A stretch of DNA of 64,000 nt from an uncultured Sphingomonadaceae bacterium (GCA_947496865.1 CANMEE010000001.1:248001-312000); one strand, 5' to 3'. Shown: positions 17,722-27,211, numbered from the stretch's first letter. The notes: generated by a model not told the origin, from the sequence alone. Numbers and translations are program-made.

Positions 17722-19358
17722 AAACGATATTGATCTTGGGTGGCTATGGCGGCTTTGGTGGGCGCTTATCGCATATTCTTATCGCGCGGGGCCATCATGT
17801 TCTGGTCGCTGGACGGCGCTTTCAAAGGGCGGCGCGCTTCTGTCAGAATGTTGAAAATGCCACGCCGGTGCAGGCGGACCGAGATGGTGATATTGCAGGC
17901 ATATTGGTGCAGTATCAACCCGATCTTGTTATTGATGCTGCAGGACCGTTTCAGAGTAGCAGCTATGCGCTCATACATCAGTGCATAGCCGCTGCGGTTC
18001 CTTATCTTGATCTGGCGGACAGCCGCGACTTTGTCTGTGGCATTGAAATCCTTGACCAAGCGGCAACGACCGCCGGCATCTCCGTCATTTCAGGAGCATC
18101 AAGCGTCCCTGCCCTGTCTGGCGCCGTTATCCGGCATTTGATGTCAGATGGTCTCAGCGTAGAAGCCGTTGAAATGGCGATCAGCGCTTCGAACAGGGCC
18201 ACCGCCGGCCCATCGGTTAGCAAGGCGATCCTCAGCTATGTCGGGAAAGCTATCAAGATAAGACGCGGCGGACAATGGCAGACCGCTTACGGTTGGCAAG
18301 ATTTGCGCGAGCTTCGCTTCACCATCGCAGGCGAAACGGGCACCGGAAAACGGATGGTCGGATTGGCCGATGTTCCCGATCTTGATCTGGTCCCACATCA
18401 ATTTGACACCGAACCTGCCGTCAGTTTTCACGCGGGAACGGAGCTCAGCTTTCAAAACCGGGCGTTGTGGTTCGCAAGCTGGGCCGTGCGCTGGGGTTGG
18501 ATAAGATCGCTGGCAGCAATGGCAAAGATGCTGCTCTCGCTCCAGAATATTACGCGTTCGCTGGGGTCTGATGTGTCCGCCATGAAGGTGGAGCTATTCG
18601 GCTATGCCAATGATCAACCTAGCCGAAAAAGCTGGACGCTGATTGCCCGGCGGGGGGATGGGCCACAAATCCCAACCTTTGCCGCAGTGCTATTAGTTGA
18701 AAAGATAGTCCAACGACAAGCGAAGGTCGGGGCATATGACGCAAGCAAGCTTCTCACGCTATCGGAGTTTCAGCCGCTATTCGATGATCATGCGATTGCG
18801 CATGAAACCCGAATATTAACGCCAACGGCCTCGCTTTACCAAAAAGTCATGGGATCAGAATTCCAGAAGCTGCCAACCAGCTTACAGACATTGCACAGCG
18901 TCATTCGCGATGCCGGCTTCCATGGCGAAGCGCAGGTTACGAATGGCAAAAACCTGCTCGCTAAACTCGCGGCAAAAATTTTCGGATTTCCATCCGCGGG
19001 CCAGCATGATCTGCATGTCCATATCGCAGCGGACGACAAGGGCGAAACCTGGGTGCGCAGTTTTTCAGGTAAGAAATTTTCCAGCCGGCTCGAAAGATCG
19101 AGCCGCGATCTGACTGAGAGCTTTGGCCCTTTTCAGTTTCGCTTTGGTTTGCCAACGACTGACAAGGGCCTCCAGATGGAAATGACCGGATGGAAATTCT
19201 GGTTTGTGCCGCTGCCGCTTTTTCTTGCGCCGAAATCGCAGGCAAGCGAATGGGATCAAGATGGCATTTTCCATTTTGATGTGCCCATTGCTTTGCCGAT
19301 TGTCGGCCTGATGGTCCATTATCGCGGCTGGTTGAAACCCAGCGGCAGCAAGGCTTAG
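17718..19358 (+). CDS. Saccharopine dehydrogenase-like NAD(P)-binding protein fused to DUF4166
   Basis: A 546-residue two-domain protein. The N-terminal Rossmann domain starts VKTILILGGYGGFGGRLSH (GxGxxG-type) and resembles the saccharopine dehydrogenase/trans-acting enoyl reductase group, with SSVPALSGAVIRHLM following. From about residue 375 comes DUF4166 (LYQKVMGSEFQKLP, then RSFSGKKFSSRL and FGPFQFRFGL) to the end. I chose the GTG at 17718 since it begins directly at the Rossmann strand and overlaps the upstream stop. The fusion with a DCC gene upstream is one I recall from other proteobacteria, but no substrate is known. The last four bases overlap the stop of the convergent DUF3617 gene. 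Confidence 0.85.
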   Translation: MKTILILGGYGGFGGRLSHILIARGHHVLVAGRRFQRAARFCQNVENATPVQADRDGDIAGILVQYQPDLVIDAAGPFQSSSYALIHQCIAAAVPYLDLADSRDFVCGIEILDQAATTAGISVISGASSVPALSGAVIRHLMSDGLSVEAVEMAISASNRATAGPSVSKAILSYVGKAIKIRRGGQWQTAYGWQDLRELRFTIAGETGTGKRMVGLADVPDLDLVPHQFDTEPAVSFHAGTELSFQNRALWFASWAVRWGWIRSLAAMAKMLLSLQNITRSLGSDVSAMKVELFGYANDQPSRKSWTLIARRGDGPQIPTFAAVLLVEKIVQRQAKVGAYDASKLLTLSEFQPLFDDHAIAHETRILTPTASLYQKVMGSEFQKLPTSLQTLHSVIRDAGFHGEAQVTNGKNLLAKLAAKIFGFPSAGQHDLHVHIAADDKGETWVRSFSGKKFSSRLERSSRDLTESFGPFQFRFGLPTTDKGLQMEMTGWKFWFVPLPLFLAPKSQASEWDQDGIFHFDVPIALPIVGLMVHYRGWLKPSGSKA

Positions 19359-19861
19359 CCTGGGCAATCGCCCTGCCGCTGTGCGCCGATATTCATTGCC
19401 AGCTTGGCAGTTTCACCGCTGTCCGGGTCTTTAATGTCAAACGCCATGCTGCTGTCGTAGCCTTGTGTGTTGGCCTGCCCGGTCATCTTGATGCTTACGT
19501 CACCCTTGGCTGTGCCCTTGCATGTCATTTCCAGGTCAATGGTTGTCGCGGATCCTTCGTTCTTGGCGGTTTCGCATTGACCGCCCAGAGCGCCAGACAT
19601 TTGCTGCGCGGCTTCTTTCCACTGCGCGCCATTATCATCGCCCTGCATACAGAAAAGGCTGCCCGCGGCGCCGCCAACGACCTGTTCCATCTGAACGATA
19701 GTCTGCTTTTTCGCTTCTTCGGTCATCCCGGGAAAGTCGAGTTCGGTGATCTTGACCGTCTGCTTATATTGGCCAGCCTCCGGGCTGCCGTCGCCGCTAT
19801 CGCTGCAGCCGGCAATCATCAACGGAAGAGACAGTAGCGGCAATAGGAATGTCTTGGTCAT
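19355..19861 (-). CDS. DUF3617 family lipoprotein
   Basis: A 168-residue lipoprotein. The signal peptide ends in a lipobox LMIAGC (Cys 19), so the mature protein is lipid-anchored, probably in the periplasm. The body fits DUF3617: an EAGQYKQTVKI start, Cys residues in FCMQG, QCET and MTCKG, and a two-sheet-like pattern with VSIKMTGQANTQGYDSS near the end. Function is unknown. It is the last gene of a minus-strand run (hydrolase, membrane protein, hydrolase, TPR, this). Its stop overlaps that of the convergent dehydrogenase gene by four bases. Confidence 0.88.
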   Translation of the reverse strand: MTKTFLLPLLSLPLMIAGCSDSGDGSPEAGQYKQTVKITELDFPGMTEEAKKQTIVQMEQVVGGAAGSLFCMQGDDNGAQWKEAAQQMSGALGGQCETAKNEGSATTIDLEMTCKGTAKGDVSIKMTGQANTQGYDSSMAFDIKDPDSGETAKLAMNIGAQRQGDCPG

Positions 19862-19940
19862 GGAAAACTGGCTTTCTATTATTATGTGGCGGGACTTCTA
19901 TCGGTCGCTCGGAGGATTGAAAAGCCCCGTGATGTAAATC

Positions 19941-20729
19941 CTACTCGGTTACGCTTGTAGCCAGCTGCGCGAGATATTTCTCGGCGACTTTGGCCGAGCG
20001 GCTTTCAGCATCGATTTCAACGGATTTTTCCCAATTAACTTTGGCCTCCTCCGTATCTCCGCCCGCATAAGCAATATTACCTGCCTCTAGTGCAACGGCC
20101 GGATCGCGCGCAGCGAGTTTTGCCGCGACCGCTATATCTGCCTTGGCAAGCGGCAGATCACCCATCCGTCGCGCCAATGTGGCTGATAGCAACCAGCCCA
20201 GCGGATCTTGCGGAGCCAGCTTGTGAACCATCACAAATTCTTTCGTCGCCTGGTCATAGTCGTTGAGAGCGACATGCGCCCGGGCGCGATCAAGATGAAC
20301 CTCACCCTTTTCCAGACCGAGCAATGTGCCTTGGACCAAGGCGGCATTAAGATATTCCAGCGCTTTGACCGGATCATTGCCCGCCAACGCAGCATTGCCT
20401 GCTTGTGCCCAGAAATTGGCTACACGGGGATATTTTGCGATTTCCGCTTCTTTGGCTGCTTCGGCAAAGGCGCTGGTGGCCGCTGGCCAGTTAAACTGTT
20501 CGGCATAGGCAAAACCCAGACAATGGCGCGCAAGAAAACGACCGCCTTCAATCCGCCACTTATTAGCCTCGACAACCCCGCTGACCGGATCGTCGACTGC
20601 CAGATCCACACATTCGTTAAAGCGGACTTCCGACATGGTCATCGGCGCAGACGGATTAATCGTCTCTGGAACGGGCGAACCGAAAGGGGTCGCTGATTGT
20701 GCGAGAACGAAAAAAAGAGGGGTCAGCAT
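19941..20729 (-). CDS. Exported tetratricopeptide repeat protein
   Basis: A 262-residue protein with a short hydrophobic N-terminus (MLTPLFFVLAQSA) that probably exports it to the periplasm. From about residue 75 it is built of alpha-helical repeats with TPR spacing: WPAATSAFAEAAKEA, DPVKALEYLNAALVQG, DYDQATKEFVMVHKLAP, DLPLAKADIAVAAKLA and DTEEAKVNWEKSVEID. Such proteins scaffold protein-protein contacts; no partner is visible. It begins 13 bases after the alpha/beta hydrolase stop, so the two are one transcript. Confidence 0.88.
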   Translation of the reverse strand: MLTPLFFVLAQSATPFGSPVPETINPSAPMTMSEVRFNECVDLAVDDPVSGVVEANKWRIEGGRFLARHCLGFAYAEQFNWPAATSAFAEAAKEAEIAKYPRVANFWAQAGNAALAGNDPVKALEYLNAALVQGTLLGLEKGEVHLDRARAHVALNDYDQATKEFVMVHKLAPQDPLGWLLSATLARRMGDLPLAKADIAVAAKLAARDPAVALEAGNIAYAGGDTEEAKVNWEKSVEIDAESRSAKVAEKYLAQLATSVTE

Positions 20730-20742
20730 GCATAAAATTCCA

Positions 20743-21489
20743 TCAATTCAGCCGCGCAACCACATCAATCAAAAGTGCAATATCCTGATCGCGAGACAAG
20801 CGGTGATCACCGTCCTTTACCAAATGGACCTGCACATCGGCTGAACGCATTTTCTTGGCAATCTCGAGCGCATAAGCCCATGGCACATCGTCATCACCCT
20901 GCCCATGGAGCAGCCGCACCGCGCCATCAAAGGCGATCTCCTTATGCAGCAAGCGATTGGCCTCGCCCGACTGCCAAAAGATATTGGTCGTGACATAGGG
21001 CTCTGCACTATATTCGCTATGCTCCTCCAGCTTGCCTTCGCGAAGGATCGTCATTTTCTGTTCCTGGGAGAAACCCCAATCGGTAAAATCGGGTGCAGCA
21101 GCTATGCCAACCATCGCCTTCACGCGCATCGGCCGGGCTAGCGCGACGAGCAGCATCAGCCAGCCGCCCATAGATGAACCGACCAGTGTGATCGAACCGC
21201 TCGTTACCTTTTCAATCAAAAATAGTACATCGTCGCGCCAGTCGATCAGGCTCTGTTCTTCAAACTCCCCGCCACTGGCGCCGCATCCGGCATAGTCGAG
21301 CCGCAGCATCGCGCGGCCCTGATCCTTGGCCCATGCGTCCAGCGCTAGCGCCTTGCCGCCTTCCATATCGGACATATAACCGGGTAGGAAAACCAGAGTG
21401 CTGCCTTTGACGCCTGGCTTGGCTGCGCGATAACAATAGGCGAGATCGGCACCACCAGGGCGCTGCATATAGAGGATATCGTCTTCCAT
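20743..21489 (-). CDS. Alpha/beta hydrolase (ABHD10-like)
   Basis: A 248-residue cytosolic alpha/beta hydrolase. The nucleophile elbow is GSSMGGW (Ser near residue 105), the acid is probably Asp in LLHGQGDDDVPW, and the His is in KDGDHRLSRDQD. LVFLPGYMSDMEGGKA gives the oxyanion loop, and LDYAGCGASGG follows. The pattern matches bacterial relatives of ABHD10, which are thioesterases/acyl-glucuronide esterases; substrate is not determined here. The ATG follows GGAAGACATAA. It lies between the small membrane protein gene and the TPR gene in the same orientation. Confidence 0.88.
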   Translation of the reverse strand: MEDDILYMQRPGGADLAYCYRAAKPGVKGSTLVFLPGYMSDMEGGKALALDAWAKDQGRAMLRLDYAGCGASGGEFEEQSLIDWRDDVLFLIEKVTSGSITLVGSSMGGWLMLLVALARPMRVKAMVGIAAAPDFTDWGFSQEQKMTILREGKLEEHSEYSAEPYVTTNIFWQSGEANRLLHKEIAFDGAVRLLHGQGDDDVPWAYALEIAKKMRSADVQVHLVKDGDHRLSRDQDIALLIDVVARLN

Positions 21490-21543
21490 TTATGTCTTCC
21501 GTTGATCGTTTGTGGCTCTGACTACGCAGAGGCATCAAACCAA

Positions 21544-21903
21544 TCAAACCCAAATATGGGGAGAACCGAAATAAACAATCCCAAGACACAGAAATGCGAT
21601 GATCAACATCCCGACGCCGCTGAGCATCGGTTTCTTCATTTTTGGCAATATTGTCTTCAGTTCTGCTGGTGGCTCACCGGTAAAACCCAGCTCCCAATGG
21701 GGGCGGGCCTTGATCCCGTCATCCAAACCGAAAACATGGGAACCGCCGGTCAAACCGCGATATTCCAGATCGCCAAAATAATAGGCTTCGCTGCGCCACT
21801 CATTTTCGAAAAACAGGAATGTCTTGCCAATAGTCTCGATCCGCACGCTGCGTTTGCGCGCGCCCTTGCTATCACGGTGCCAGACTGATGAATTATTACT
21901 CAT
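21544..21903 (-). CDS. Small membrane-anchored hypothetical protein
   Basis: A 119-residue protein that I do not recognise. Residues 1-92 are polar, with an aromatic-rich beta-like pattern (FLFFENEWRSEAYYFGDLEY). Residues 93-115 form one hydrophobic helix (MLSGVGMLIIAFLCLGIVYF), so it is a C-tail-anchored inner-membrane protein. It starts 28 bases after the exported hydrolase stop and ends 54 bases before the next hydrolase, so it is part of the same minus-strand operon. Confidence 0.75.
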   Translation of the reverse strand: MSNNSSVWHRDSKGARKRSVRIETIGKTFLFFENEWRSEAYYFGDLEYRGLTGGSHVFGLDDGIKARPHWELGFTGEPPAELKTILPKMKKPMLSGVGMLIIAFLCLGIVYFGSPHIWV

Positions 21904-21931
21904 AGCGACAAAATCTTTAGCCGATTACGAT

Positions 21932-22969
21932 TTACATATCGTTACCGTCTTCCGATTTCAGGAATTTTTCGACAGCTGCGGCGAAAGCATCGGGTTGATC
22001 CAACATGATAAAATGGCGACTCCCCTCTATTTTTTCGAATGTCATGGTTTTGGCGCCTGCATAAACCGCTTTATAATCTTCGGTACGATCATCGGTAATT
22101 TTCTGCTGGGATATCATGATCTCATCAACCGGATAGAGCATCGTCATAGGCACGGTAATTTCCGGCAGTAGGGGCCGCATATCGATGGTCATTAAGTCGT
22201 ATAGAAAGGCTGCGACGACTTTGGGATCGGACATGGCGGCCCAAGCCCTGACCTGCTTTCGGCCGGACTGCGTGGCTGACATACCCTCCACAATCCAGGG
22301 AACACCGGTTGTGCGGCTCTGCGCGGCCAGCGCATCGCGCATCTGTTCCGCTTGTGGTCTGAACGCATCAACCGTCGCTTCCAGATCAAAAATAAGCGCG
22401 CCAAAGGGTAGGCTGTCGACGAGCATCACTTTATCAACCACTTGCGGCACGCGAGCAGCCAAGGTCATTGCGGTTAATCCTCCGAGGGAATGTCCGATAA
22501 TGGCCGGCTTGCTACCCTTCATCTCGCCCATTACATAATCGTCAATATAGTCGGAAACCTCATGGATATAATCGTCAAAATGGGTTTTGCCTTCTGGCAA
22601 GGGGTTGTCGACGGGAGCAAGATCACCAAAGCCGCGTATCTGAATAATATGGACCCGGTAACGGTCTTTTAGCTGGGCAGCGGTTTTGTTCCAGACATCG
22701 CTAGGCGTCGCCAGACCGGGAATAAGAACCACATCCGGACCTTTTTTATCCGCGCCTTCAATCCGCACCGTGAAATAATCCGCACCCACCAATTGTGTAC
22801 CATCAGGCAATTTTTGTATCTCGCCTTCTGTCAGTTGGTTCGTGATAGAAGCCTTGACGACGGCCAGCGGCTCATAGGCCTTCGGCGCAGCGGGTGCTGC
22901 CGATACTGACGGGACCGAAAATAGCGCGAGCAACAGGAAAAGCGGCAGAGTGAGTAACGAAAATTTCAT
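21932..22969 (-). CDS. Periplasmic alpha/beta hydrolase
   Basis: A 345-residue exported hydrolase. Residues 1-24 are a signal peptide (MKFSLLTLPLFLLLALFSVP). The nucleophile elbow is GHSLGGLTA, the oxyanion region VLIPGLATPSDVW, the acid Asp is in MLYPVDEIM and the His in EGSRHFIMLDQPDAF. It belongs with lipase/esterase or haloperoxidase-like hydrolases. I chose the ATG at 22969, which AGGAA precedes by a few bases; upstream codons of the longer frame lack a site and precede the signal peptide. It leads a minus-strand run of five genes ending at 19355. Confidence 0.9.
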   Translation of the reverse strand: MKFSLLTLPLFLLLALFSVPSVSAAPAAPKAYEPLAVVKASITNQLTEGEIQKLPDGTQLVGADYFTVRIEGADKKGPDVVLIPGLATPSDVWNKTAAQLKDRYRVHIIQIRGFGDLAPVDNPLPEGKTHFDDYIHEVSDYIDDYVMGEMKGSKPAIIGHSLGGLTAMTLAARVPQVVDKVMLVDSLPFGALIFDLEATVDAFRPQAEQMRDALAAQSRTTGVPWIVEGMSATQSGRKQVRAWAAMSDPKVVAAFLYDLMTIDMRPLLPEITVPMTMLYPVDEIMISQQKITDDRTEDYKAVYAGAKTMTFEKIEGSRHFIMLDQPDAFAAAVEKFLKSEDGNDM

Positions 22970-23201
22970 ATCAAATTCCTGCAATGCCTGAATGGAACGC
23001 TGCGGCTTAGCTTTACTATGTGGCAAATACACGCAGCACGATGACTATAGGCCTTTCCCGCGCATGACCATAGCGCTATGCTGGAGGCAGTTGACTTGGC
23101 GGGATGATGGACTAAGGCATCAAAACCCAAGAATCCCCGTTTTTCAAGGTTCCTTGGTGTGAAGTTAGTGAAGTTAGCGCAGTGAAGAGATTGAAAACCC
23201 G

Positions 23202-25202
23202 ATGACCAAGATGATTAAGATCACCCTTCCCGATGGCAGCATACGTGAAGTGGAAACGGGTACCACAGCGGCGCAGATAGCCGCCGATATTGGCCCCGGC
23301 CTCGCTAAGGCGGCTTTGGCTGCGCGCATTGATGGCGAGGTTCGCGATATCATGCGGCCGCTGGAAGTAGACACAGAACTGGCTTTGATCACCTCACGGG
23401 ACGAAGAAGAAGCGCTGGAACTGGCACGGCATGATTTTGCCCATGTCCTCGCAGAAGCGGTACAAAAACTGCACCCCGGCACGCAAATCACCTTTGGCCC
23501 GTCAACGGACGATGGCTTCTATTATGACTTTGCGCCTGCGGGTGACCCGTTTACCGACGATGATCTGCCGAAAATCGAAGAAGAAATGCGGCGGATCATC
23601 AAGGCGGACAAGCCACTGCGCCGTGAAGTCTGGGAACGTGATGACTTGATCGCGCTTTGGGAAAAAGACGGCGAAAAGTTTAAGGCCGAGTGGGCTGCAG
23701 AGCTTCCCGAAGGCGATGAGATCAGCGTCTACTGGTCCGGTGACGACTGGATGGACATGTGTCGCGGTCCGCATCTTCCCTCGACCGGCAAACTGGACCC
23801 ACAAGCGTTCCAACTGACGCGCGTATCGGGTGCGTACTGGCGCGGCGATCAACGCAATCCGCAATTGTCGCGTATTTACGGCACGGGCTGGCTCAACAAA
23901 AAACAGCTCAAGGCGCATCTCGTGCGGCTCGAAGAAGCGGCCAAGCGCGATCATCGCAAATTGGGTCAGGAAATGGACCTGTTTCACATTCAATCCGAAG
24001 CCATGGGAAGCATATTCTGGCACGCAAAGGGCTTTGTTATCTGGCGCGAGCTGGAGGCCTATATGCGTCGCGCCATTGATGGCGCTGGCTATGATGAAAT
24101 TAAAACGCCTCAGATCATGGATGCAAAACAGTGGGAACAATCTGGCCACTGGGGCAAATATCGCGAGAATATGTTCGTTGTTCCAGATGAAGTACCCAGC
24201 ACCGAAGACGACACGCCAGTAGTGTCATCCGATGCCGACATGATGGCGATCAAGCCAATGAATTGCCCGGCACATGTCCTGGTTTTCCGGCAAGGAATCA
24301 AAAGCTACCGCGATCTGCCGCTGCGCTTGTTTGAACATGGCTGCTGCCACCGCAATGAGCCCCATGGCGCGCTCCATGGATTGATGCGGGTACGGCAATT
24401 TACGCAGGACGACGCCCATATTTTCTGCCGCGAGGACCAGATTGTTGAGGAAGTACGGGCCTTTTGTGCGCTTGCTGACCGAATTTATAAAGATATGGGT
24501 TTTGAAGGCTATTCGATCAAACTGGCACTGCGCCCGGAACAACGATTCGGCTCTGACGCCGACTGGGACAAGGCTGAGGGCGAGTTGCGTCAGGCGGTTA
24601 TCGACGCTGGCATGGCCACGGAAGAATATGGCTGGGAAGAGCTACCCGGCGAAGGGGCGTTTTACGCCCCCAAGCTGGAATGGCATCTGACCGACGCGAT
24701 CGGCCGGACGTGGCAAGTCGGCACGATCCAGTCCGACCGTGTTTTGCCCGAGCGCCTGGATGCCAGCTACATTGCCGAAGACGGCGCGCGCCACCGCCCT
24801 GTAATGTTGCATCGCGCGATATTCGGTTCGTATGAGCGTTTTATCGGAATCCTGATCGAGCATTATGCTGGCAAGATGCCGCTATGGCTCGCACCCACAC
24901 AGGCCGTTGTTGCGACGATTGTAACCGACGCCAATGACTATGCCGAACAGGTTGCCGAAAAACTGAGAGCTGCTGGTATTCGCGTGGAAGCCGATTTGCG
25001 TAACGAGAAAATCAATTATAAAGTGCGCGAACATAGCGTTGGCAAAGTGCCGAATATTCTTGTCGTCGGCATGCGCGAAGCGGAAGAAGGCAAGGTGGCC
25101 TTGCGCAAACTGGGGCAGAAGGAACAACTTTTTCTGACTGTTGATGAAGCCGTAGTGATGCTGAAAGACGAGGCGATGGCGCCAGATTTGAAGGAAGCTT
25201 GA
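23202..25202 (+). CDS. thrS: Threonine--tRNA ligase
   Basis: Class II aminoacyl-tRNA synthetase of 666 residues. Domains in order: N-terminal TGS ([16 protein letters not shown]), editing domain with [19 protein letters not shown] and [10 protein letters not shown], catalytic core with [16 protein letters not shown] (motif 1 area), NCPAHVLVF (zinc-ligand Cys), [27 protein letters not shown] motif 2 and DDAHIF (zinc-ligand His), [10 protein letters not shown] and motif 3 [18 protein letters not shown], then the anticodon-binding domain ([13 protein letters not shown]). The first ATG at 23202 is used; a second ATG at 23211 is possible. It is followed closely by a DUF305 gene and infC. Confidence 0.98.
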   Translation: MTKMIKITLPDGSIREVETGTTAAQIAADIGPGLAKAALAARIDGEVRDIMRPLEVDTELALITSRDEEEALELARHDFAHVLAEAVQKLHPGTQITFGPSTDDGFYYDFAPAGDPFTDDDLPKIEEEMRRIIKADKPLRREVWERDDLIALWEKDGEKFKAEWAAELPEGDEISVYWSGDDWMDMCRGPHLPSTGKLDPQAFQLTRVSGAYWRGDQRNPQLSRIYGTGWLNKKQLKAHLVRLEEAAKRDHRKLGQEMDLFHIQSEAMGSIFWHAKGFVIWRELEAYMRRAIDGAGYDEIKTPQIMDAKQWEQSGHWGKYRENMFVVPDEVPSTEDDTPVVSSDADMMAIKPMNCPAHVLVFRQGIKSYRDLPLRLFEHGCCHRNEPHGALHGLMRVRQFTQDDAHIFCREDQIVEEVRAFCALADRIYKDMGFEGYSIKLALRPEQRFGSDADWDKAEGELRQAVIDAGMATEEYGWEELPGEGAFYAPKLEWHLTDAIGRTWQVGTIQSDRVLPERLDASYIAEDGARHRPVMLHRAIFGSYERFIGILIEHYAGKMPLWLAPTQAVVATIVTDANDYAEQVAEKLRAAGIRVEADLRNEKINYKVREHSVGKVPNILVVGMREAEEGKVALRKLGQKEQLFLTVDEAVVMLKDEAMAPDLKEA

Positions 25203-25203
25203 T

Positions 25204-25626
25204 ATGAAAACCATGGCAACGGCAGTTTTGATGTCTGGCCTGTTATTGGCCAGCTGCAGTGCTGAAAACACCGCGAACGAACCAGATATGGAAATTGTGC
25301 GTGGTGATGTTACCGATAAAAGCCCTGCAGAAATCGCTTATGAAGAAGCCAATGCAAAAATGCACGAAGGCATGGGCGTCATTGATCCTGATCCCGATAT
25401 TGCCTTCATGCAGGGCATGATCCCGCATCATCAAGGCGCTGTCGATATGGCCGAGATCGTATTGAAATATGGCAAAGACGCCGAAACGCGCGAATTGGCG
25501 CAGCAGATTATCAACAGTCAGAACAAGGAAATTGCGCAAATGCGCGAATGGCTGGAGAAAAATAATGCCGTACCGGCCGAAAAACCGGCGACAGATGCAG
25601 ATTCGCAGGATCATTCGGGCCATTGA
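25204..25626 (+). CDS. DUF305 lipoprotein, probable periplasmic copper-related protein
   Basis: A 140-residue lipoprotein. The signal peptide ends in the lipobox LLASC (Cys 18). The core DUF305 region, FMQGMIPHHQGAVDMAEIVL, carries the Met and His-His residues that in related proteins bind copper, followed by a long helix with ELAQQIINSQNKEIAQMREWL. The C-terminus ends DHSGH, a possible extra metal site. It begins one base after the thrS stop, with its ribosome binding site (AAGGAAG) inside the thrS end, so they are probably co-transcribed; the pairing with thrS looks incidental. Confidence 0.9.
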   Translation: MKTMATAVLMSGLLLASCSAENTANEPDMEIVRGDVTDKSPAEIAYEEANAKMHEGMGVIDPDPDIAFMQGMIPHHQGAVDMAEIVLKYGKDAETRELAQQIINSQNKEIAQMREWLEKNNAVPAEKPATDADSQDHSGH

Positions 25627-25710
25627 TCCCGCAGCTGCGAGACACTAAGTATATATACAATTTGCGACCCCGGCGATTTCCCGCTATTGGCCGCTACCAT
25701 TAGAACTATC

Positions 25711-25726
25711 AGGAGTATTTAACATA
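25711..25726 (+). promoter_or_regulatory. infC: Ribosome binding site and AUA start codon of infC
   Basis: AGGAG at 25711-25715 is followed after eight bases by ATA at 25724-25726. This ATA is in frame with the infC body, and the codons behind it encode the expected IF3 N-terminus ([19 protein letters not shown]). No ATG, GTG or TTG in frame lies between the Shine-Dalgarno and the conserved region. E. coli infC starts with AUU, which lets IF3 discriminate against its own message; AUA here would work the same way. Confidence 0.8.
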
Positions 25727-26263
25727 GCTGCACCACCACGCCGTCCCACGCCGCCCGTCAAAGGCGGTCCGCGTTTCAACAATCTGATCATTTCCGACAC
25801 TGTGCGGGTCATTGACGACAAGGGTGAAAATCTCGGCGTCATGAATACCAGCGAAGCGATCGAACAGGCCAAGGAAGTTGGCCTTGACCTCGTAGAGGTT
25901 TCTCCGAACGCAGCGCCACCGGTCGCGAAGTTCCTGGATGTCGGCAAGTTTAAGTATGAGGCCCAGAAAAAGGCCAATGCGGCACGCAAAACGCAAAAAG
26001 TACAGGACGTTAAAGAAATCAAGATGCGGCCTAATATCGACATTCATGATTATCAGGTGAAAATGCGTAACGTCACCAAATTTATCGATAATGGCGACAA
26101 AGTGAAAGTCACACTGCGCTTTCGCGGCCGTGAAATGTCACACCAACAACTTGGTATGCAATTGCTGCAGCGGGTTCAGGAAGACATGAAGGAAACGGCC
26201 AAGGTCGAATCCTATCCAAAACTGGAAGGCCGTCAAATGCTGATGGTGCTGTGCCCTAAATAA
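25724..26263 (+). CDS. infC: Translation initiation factor IF-3
   Basis: A 179-residue factor that binds the 30S subunit, prevents 50S joining and proofreads start codons. The N-terminal domain runs from [25 protein letters not shown] through [24 protein letters not shown], the linker includes [14 protein letters not shown], and the C-terminal domain has [20 protein letters not shown] and [17 protein letters not shown]. The conventional start nearest the body, GTG at 25802, would delete the conserved [11 protein letters not shown] segment, so the true start is the ATA at 25724 behind AGGAG. rpmI and rplT, which often follow infC, are not present. Confidence 0.95.
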   Translation: MAAPPRRPTPPVKGGPRFNNLIISDTVRVIDDKGENLGVMNTSEAIEQAKEVGLDLVEVSPNAAPPVAKFLDVGKFKYEAQKKANAARKTQKVQDVKEIKMRPNIDIHDYQVKMRNVTKFIDNGDKVKVTLRFRGREMSHQQLGMQLLQRVQEDMKETAKVESYPKLEGRQMLMVLCPK

Positions 26264-26277
26264 ATTGGTGATGGCGA

Positions 26278-26370
26278 TTAGCTGGGATGCTTATGAGCGA
26301 TCCAGATAAACGCCACACCGACAATTATGGACGCCAGCGCGATAGCAAATTCAAAATTTTGCGATACCAT
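26278..26370 (-). CDS. Very small single-helix membrane protein (30 residues)
   Basis: A short frame starting at the ATG at 26370 encodes 30 residues, MVSQNFEFAIALASIIVGVA and then FIWIAHKHPS. It is almost entirely one membrane helix with a basic C-terminus. GGAT lies ten bases upstream, a weak ribosome binding site. It lies 103 bases downstream of msrA in the same direction. No function is known; such short membrane peptides are often missed by gene finders. The reading is uncertain. Confidence 0.4.
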   Translation of the reverse strand: MVSQNFEFAIALASIIVGVAFIWIAHKHPS

Positions 26371-26473
26371 TGGCTTATCCGTTCTATCGTGCGATTCTTA
26401 TGATGAATAACACGGCAAAACTAACGACGCGTTAAATCGATCCAACTTTATCCGCGACTTTTAGAGACAATTC

Positions 26474-27211
26474 CTAGCTCACTGGTTTGGTTCGATATTG
26501 TTTGGGAAAATGGCGTTTAAGGTTCGCAACTTTGGGTTTGTCCCATCGCACGATATAACCTTGCCGCGGATTTTTCTGCATGAAATCCTGATGATAGGTT
26601 TCGGCTGGATAAAAGGCTTTATAGGGTTCAATCTTGGTCACGATGGGCCGTTTCCAAAATTTGCCTTTGCCCAGTTGCGCTAGATAGGCACGGGCGGCTT
26701 TAGCCTGCACATTGTTCGTTGGGACAAGCGCACTGCGATAATGTTTGCCGCGATCCGGGCCTTGCGCATTCAGCATCGTTGGATCTGCAACCACCGAAAA
26801 AAAGACCCGCATTAGCTGACCATAGCTGACCACGCTGGGATCGTAGACCACGCGCACGACTTCTGCATGGTTGGTCAAACCGGCACTGACCAGCTTATAG
26901 GACGCGCTGCGTTTGCTACCACCGTGATAGCCGGAAACCGCACTAATCACGCCTTTGGTATGTTCAAACACGCCTTCCACACCCCAGAAACAGCCGCCAG
27001 CGAATATCGCCACGGCACGTTTGCCTTTTTCCGCAGAATTGACGCGCGGTGCGGGGATGATCGTCGCTTTTTCAGCCGCATGGGCTTGGCTGGTAAACAG
27101 GCTGGGGGCATTTTGGTCCGATGAGGAAGATGCGGTAATACCGCCCCAAACCAATCCGAAAGTAGCAAGACTAGCGGTAGCGATGGCCAGTTTAGGAAAC
27201 CGCGCATTCAT
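26474..27211 (-). CDS. msrA: Peptide-methionine (S)-S-oxide reductase, exported form
   Basis: Repairs oxidised methionine (S-form) in proteins. It has 245 residues, longer than the cytosolic enzyme because of an N-terminal signal peptide or anchor (residues 1-28, LAIATASLATFGLVWGGITA), so it acts in the periplasm. The active site GGCFWGVEGVF near residue 73 holds the catalytic Cys; GYHGGSKRSASYKLVSAG and YHQDFMQKNP match the family. No msrB domain is fused and no resolving Cys is obvious at the C-terminus. It lies 26 bases after a 52-residue membrane protein gene (27238-27396), so both are probably one transcript. Confidence 0.93.
   Translation of the reverse strand: MNARFPKLAIATASLATFGLVWGGITASSSSDQNAPSLFTSQAHAAEKATIIPAPRVNSAEKGKRAVAIFAGGCFWGVEGVFEHTKGVISAVSGYHGGSKRSASYKLVSAGLTNHAEVVRVVYDPSVVSYGQLMRVFFSVVADPTMLNAQGPDRGKHYRSALVPTNNVQAKAARAYLAQLGKGKFWKRPIVTKIEPYKAFYPAETYHQDFMQKNPRQGYIVRWDKPKVANLKRHFPKQYRTKPVS

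Noticed and set aside
23150..23201. Direct repeats GTGAAGTTAGTGAAGTTAGC before thrS, possible T-box or operator
   Set aside because: No T-box core or tRNA-like stem is seen, and thrS in alphaproteobacteria is not known to use one. The repeat is short and may be chance.
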